Origin: Actinomycetes bacterium
GTDB lineage: Bacteria; Actinomycetota; Thermoleophilia; Gaiellales; Gaiellaceae
Reading direction: 5' to 3'
NCBI GenBank assembly: GCA_025350775.1
Contig: JANXXF010000174.1
Coordinates: 1 to 16,269, forward strand
Length of the DNA stretch: 16,269 bases
The position numbers and the translations under genes are program-made. Below are positions 14,475 through 16,269 of the stretch, piece by piece (position 1 is the first letter of the stretch; each line of letters begins with the position of its first letter). Under the pieces are notes generated by a model. The model was not told the DNA's origin, did no database searches, and saw only the letters and a list, made by a program, of their open reading frames with translations.

Positions 14475-14636
14475 GTGCTCGTCTCCTTGGGAGGCCTGTG
14501 CCGGCGTGCTGCGGCGCGACGGTATCCGACACCGCGTGTGGCCCCGCCCCCACCGGGGCGAGGGGTTAGCGAGAACTCCAAGCGGTGGTCACCAGGGGCG
14601 TCCGCGGCCCGGGTGCCATCGCCAGACTACGCCGCG
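14475..14636. promoter_or_regulatory. Divergent intergenic region between operon head and acyl-CoA ligase
   Basis: These 162 bp separate the two divergent genes and should hold both promoters. It contains AAGGAG for the SnoaL-like gene and a GC hairpin: GCCCCG (14541-14546) pairs with CGGGGC (14554-14559) around a 7-nt loop. No good sigma-70-type pair is evident on either strand. Confidence 0.4.
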
Positions 14637-16269
14637 ATGGCCCTTGCCCGCAACCTGCTCGGCATCCTCGAGCGCACCGCGCTGTCGGCCCTCGGCGGGC
14701 GTGCCGCGGTCGACTTCGAGGGCCGGTCGCAGTCGTTCGCCGAGCTCCACGACCGCTCGCTGCGGCTCGCCAACGGGCTGGCCGCGCTCGGCGTCGGGCC
14801 GGGCGATCGCGTGGGCGTGCTGCTGGCGAACCGCCACGAGTGGCCGGAGACGCTGTTCGCGCTCGCGGGCCTCGGCGCGGTGTGCGTGCCGATCAACGTG
14901 CTGCTGCGCGCCGTGGAGGTGGACTACGTCCTCGAGGATGCCGGCGCGTCGCTGCTGATCGCCGACGAGACGGCGGCTCAGCTCGTGTCGGCGCTCGCTG
15001 TGCGCATCCCGCTGGTGCGGGTCGGGGCGCTCGTGCCGCCGGCCGGCATGCCGTCCACTGCGTACGAGGACGTGATCGCGGGCGCGCGCGTGCTGCTACC
15101 CGGGCCAGGCCCCGATCTCGACGCTACCGCGATGCTGTACTACACCTCGGGCACGACCGGCCACCCGAAGGCGGCGGAGCACAGCCACGGCGGCGTGCTC
15201 TGGAACTCGTTCACCCAGCTCCTCGACCTCGACCTGACGCCCGACGACGTGTACCTCGTCGTCCCGTCGCTGTCGTGGGCGGCGGGCTTTCACGACCTGC
15301 TGCTGCCGCTCGTCTGGATCGGCGGCCGCTCGGTGCTGATGCCGACGGGCGGCACCTCGCTCGACCGGATCGCTGCGACCGTCGAGGCCACCGGCTCGAC
15401 GCACGCGCTGCTCGTGCCGACGCTGCTCAAGCAGCTGCTGCAGAGCCCCGCCGAGCTCGGCCGGCTGCGCGACTCGTCGCTGCGCTGGATCATCTCGGGC
15501 GGCGAGCCGGTGCCGGTGCCGGTGATCGAGGCGATGATCGCCGAGCTGCCGCGGGCCAGCGTCGTCCAGGGCTACGGCCTCTCCGAGTTCCCGACGATCG
15601 CCACCGTGCTGCGGCCGGAGCATGCGATCTCACACGCCGGCAGCGCCGGCCGCCCCGCCGCGATCGTCACCCTCGCGGTCGAGCTGGCCGACGGGACGGT
15701 GGCGGCGACGGGCGAGGGCGAGATCCTGCTGCGCTCGGCCGCGACGATGAAGGGGTACTACAACCGGCCCGACGAGACGGCTGAGGCCTTCCGCGGCGGG
15801 TGGCTCCACACCGGCGACGTGGCCGTCGTCGACGGCGACGGCTTCGTCACGATCACCGGTCGGCAGAAGGACATGATCATCTCGGGCGGGCTGAACGTCT
15901 ACCCGAAGGAGGTCGAGGAGGTGATCTACCGGATCGACGGGATCGCCGAGGCGGCCGTCGTCGGCCTGCCCGACGAGCGCTGGGGCGAGGTCGCCGTGGC
16001 GATCATCGTGCCTTCGCGGCCCGGCCTCGACCCGGCGCTGATCGACCGTCTCTGCCGCGAGCAGCTCGCCACCTACAAGTGCCCGCGCCGGATCGTGCTG
16101 CGCGACGAGCCGCTGCCGCGCACGTCGTCGGGCAAGGTGTTGAAGCGCGACCTGCGACCGTGGGTCATGGCGACGCTCGCCGCCGCCGCCGCCGCCGCGG
16201 GCCCCAGCGTGCCCGGCCCCGGCGTGCCCGGCCCCGGCCCCGGCGTCCCTGGCCCCGGCGGCCCCGGCG
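14637..16269 (+). CDS. Acyl-CoA synthetase (AMP-forming, ANL superfamily) with Ala/VPGPG tail, 3' end cut by window
   Basis: At least 544 residues are encoded with no stop before the window end. This adenylate-forming enzyme would activate a carboxylic acid with ATP and then join it to CoA. The P-loop YYTSGTTGHPK is at 168-178, the A5 motif YGLSE at 313-317, the Asp that binds the ribose is Asp394 in HTGD, the hinge region GRQKDMIISGGLNVYP follows, and the catalytic Lys is Lys500 in SSGKVLKRDL. The enzyme would normally end within about 15-30 residues of that Lys. Instead it continues into seven Ala (515-521) and a Gly/Pro/Val tail with VPGPG repeats. ATG at 14637 is used; an in-frame GTG at 14613 is possible and neither has a clear Shine-Dalgarno. 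It diverges from the catabolic array and probably supplies its CoA thioester. Confidence 0.93.
   Translation, partial: MALARNLLGILERTALSALGGRAAVDFEGRSQSFAELHDRSLRLANGLAALGVGPGDRVGVLLANRHEWPETLFALAGLGAVCVPINVLLRAVEVDYVLEDAGASLLIADETAAQLVSALAVRIPLVRVGALVPPAGMPSTAYEDVIAGARVLLPGPGPDLDATAMLYYTSGTTGHPKAAEHSHGGVLWNSFTQLLDLDLTPDDVYLVVPSLSWAAGFHDLLLPLVWIGGRSVLMPTGGTSLDRIAATVEATGSTHALLVPTLLKQLLQSPAELGRLRDSSLRWIISGGEPVPVPVIEAMIAELPRASVVQGYGLSEFPTIATVLRPEHAISHAGSAGRPAAIVTLAVELADGTVAATGEGEILLRSAATMKGYYNRPDETAEAFRGGWLHTGDVAVVDGDGFVTITGRQKDMIISGGLNVYPKEVEEVIYRIDGIAEAAVVGLPDERWGEVAVAIIVPSRPGLDPALIDRLCREQLATYKCPRRIVLRDEPLPRTSSGKVLKRDLRPWVMATLAAAAAAAGPSVPGPGVPGPGPGVPGPGGPG
16179..16269 (+). repeat. GCC run and tandem Gly-Pro-Val coding repeat at the end of the ligase gene
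   Basis: Six GCC codons and a GCG (16179-16199) are followed by tandem near-copies of a 15-bp unit, RGCGTGCCCGGCCCC. The predicted peptide is GPS-VPGPG-VPGPGPG-VPGPGGPG, which resembles the VPGxG rhythm of elastin. The repeat reaches the window edge, so its full length is unknown. Repeats of this kind are prone to slippage and assembly error. Confidence 0.85.

Noticed and set aside
14585..15784. Plus-strand open frame of 399 codons overlapping the ligase
   Set aside because: It is a frame-shifted shadow rich in Arg and Ala; the ligase frame from 14637 contains all ANL motifs.

Overview
The window is uniformly GC-rich, with frequent GTG starts and very tight gene packing. That suggests a high-GC actinobacterium. 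The exact lineage cannot be read from the sequence, but a soil actinobacterium, possibly of the Thermoleophilia/Solirubrobacterales type, would fit. I see no rRNA, tRNA, CRISPR array, transposase, integrase or phage genes.

Layout. At the left edge a histidine-phosphatase gene (minus, cut by the window) diverges from a short-chain dehydrogenase gene (410-1228, plus) that has its own likely promoter. From 1236 to 14474 twelve genes lie on the minus strand. In transcription order (right to left) they are: a SnoaL-like protein; a luciferase-like (LLM) flavin oxidoreductase; a 223-bp inverted-repeat element; a branched-chain-amino-acid-type ABC importer (LivH-LivM fused permease, LivG, LivF, substrate-binding protein); a double hairpin; an SDR; a second SnoaL-like protein; two acyl-CoA dehydrogenases; two more LLM oxidoreductases; and a two-domain EthD-like protein. 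Many junctions are GTGA/ATGA/TGATG overlaps or gaps of a few bases, so they are probably translationally coupled. At the right edge an acyl-CoA synthetase (plus) diverges from this block and runs off the window with an Ala-rich, VPGPG-repeat tail.

Interpretation (inference). The gene set looks like an uptake-and-degradation locus for an organic acid or a molecule converted to one: import by the Liv-type transporter, CoA activation by the ligase, alpha,beta-desaturation by a possibly heteromeric acyl-CoA dehydrogenase pair, flavin-dependent oxygenation by the LLM enzymes, and alcohol/ketone interconversion by the SDRs. The SnoaL-like and EthD-like proteins would do accessory hydration, cyclisation or unknown steps. 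No enoyl-CoA hydratase or thiolase lies in the window, and no regulator gene is visible. The substrate cannot be deduced from sequence alone; alicyclic, terpenoid or steroid-derived carboxylates are reasonable candidates.

Most notable non-coding signals: a six-tract G-quadruplex motif formed by a tandem 14-bp repeat (1937-1964), a MITE-like inverted repeat of about 223 bp (12737-12959), and a very strong hairpin after the binding-protein gene (7717-7744).
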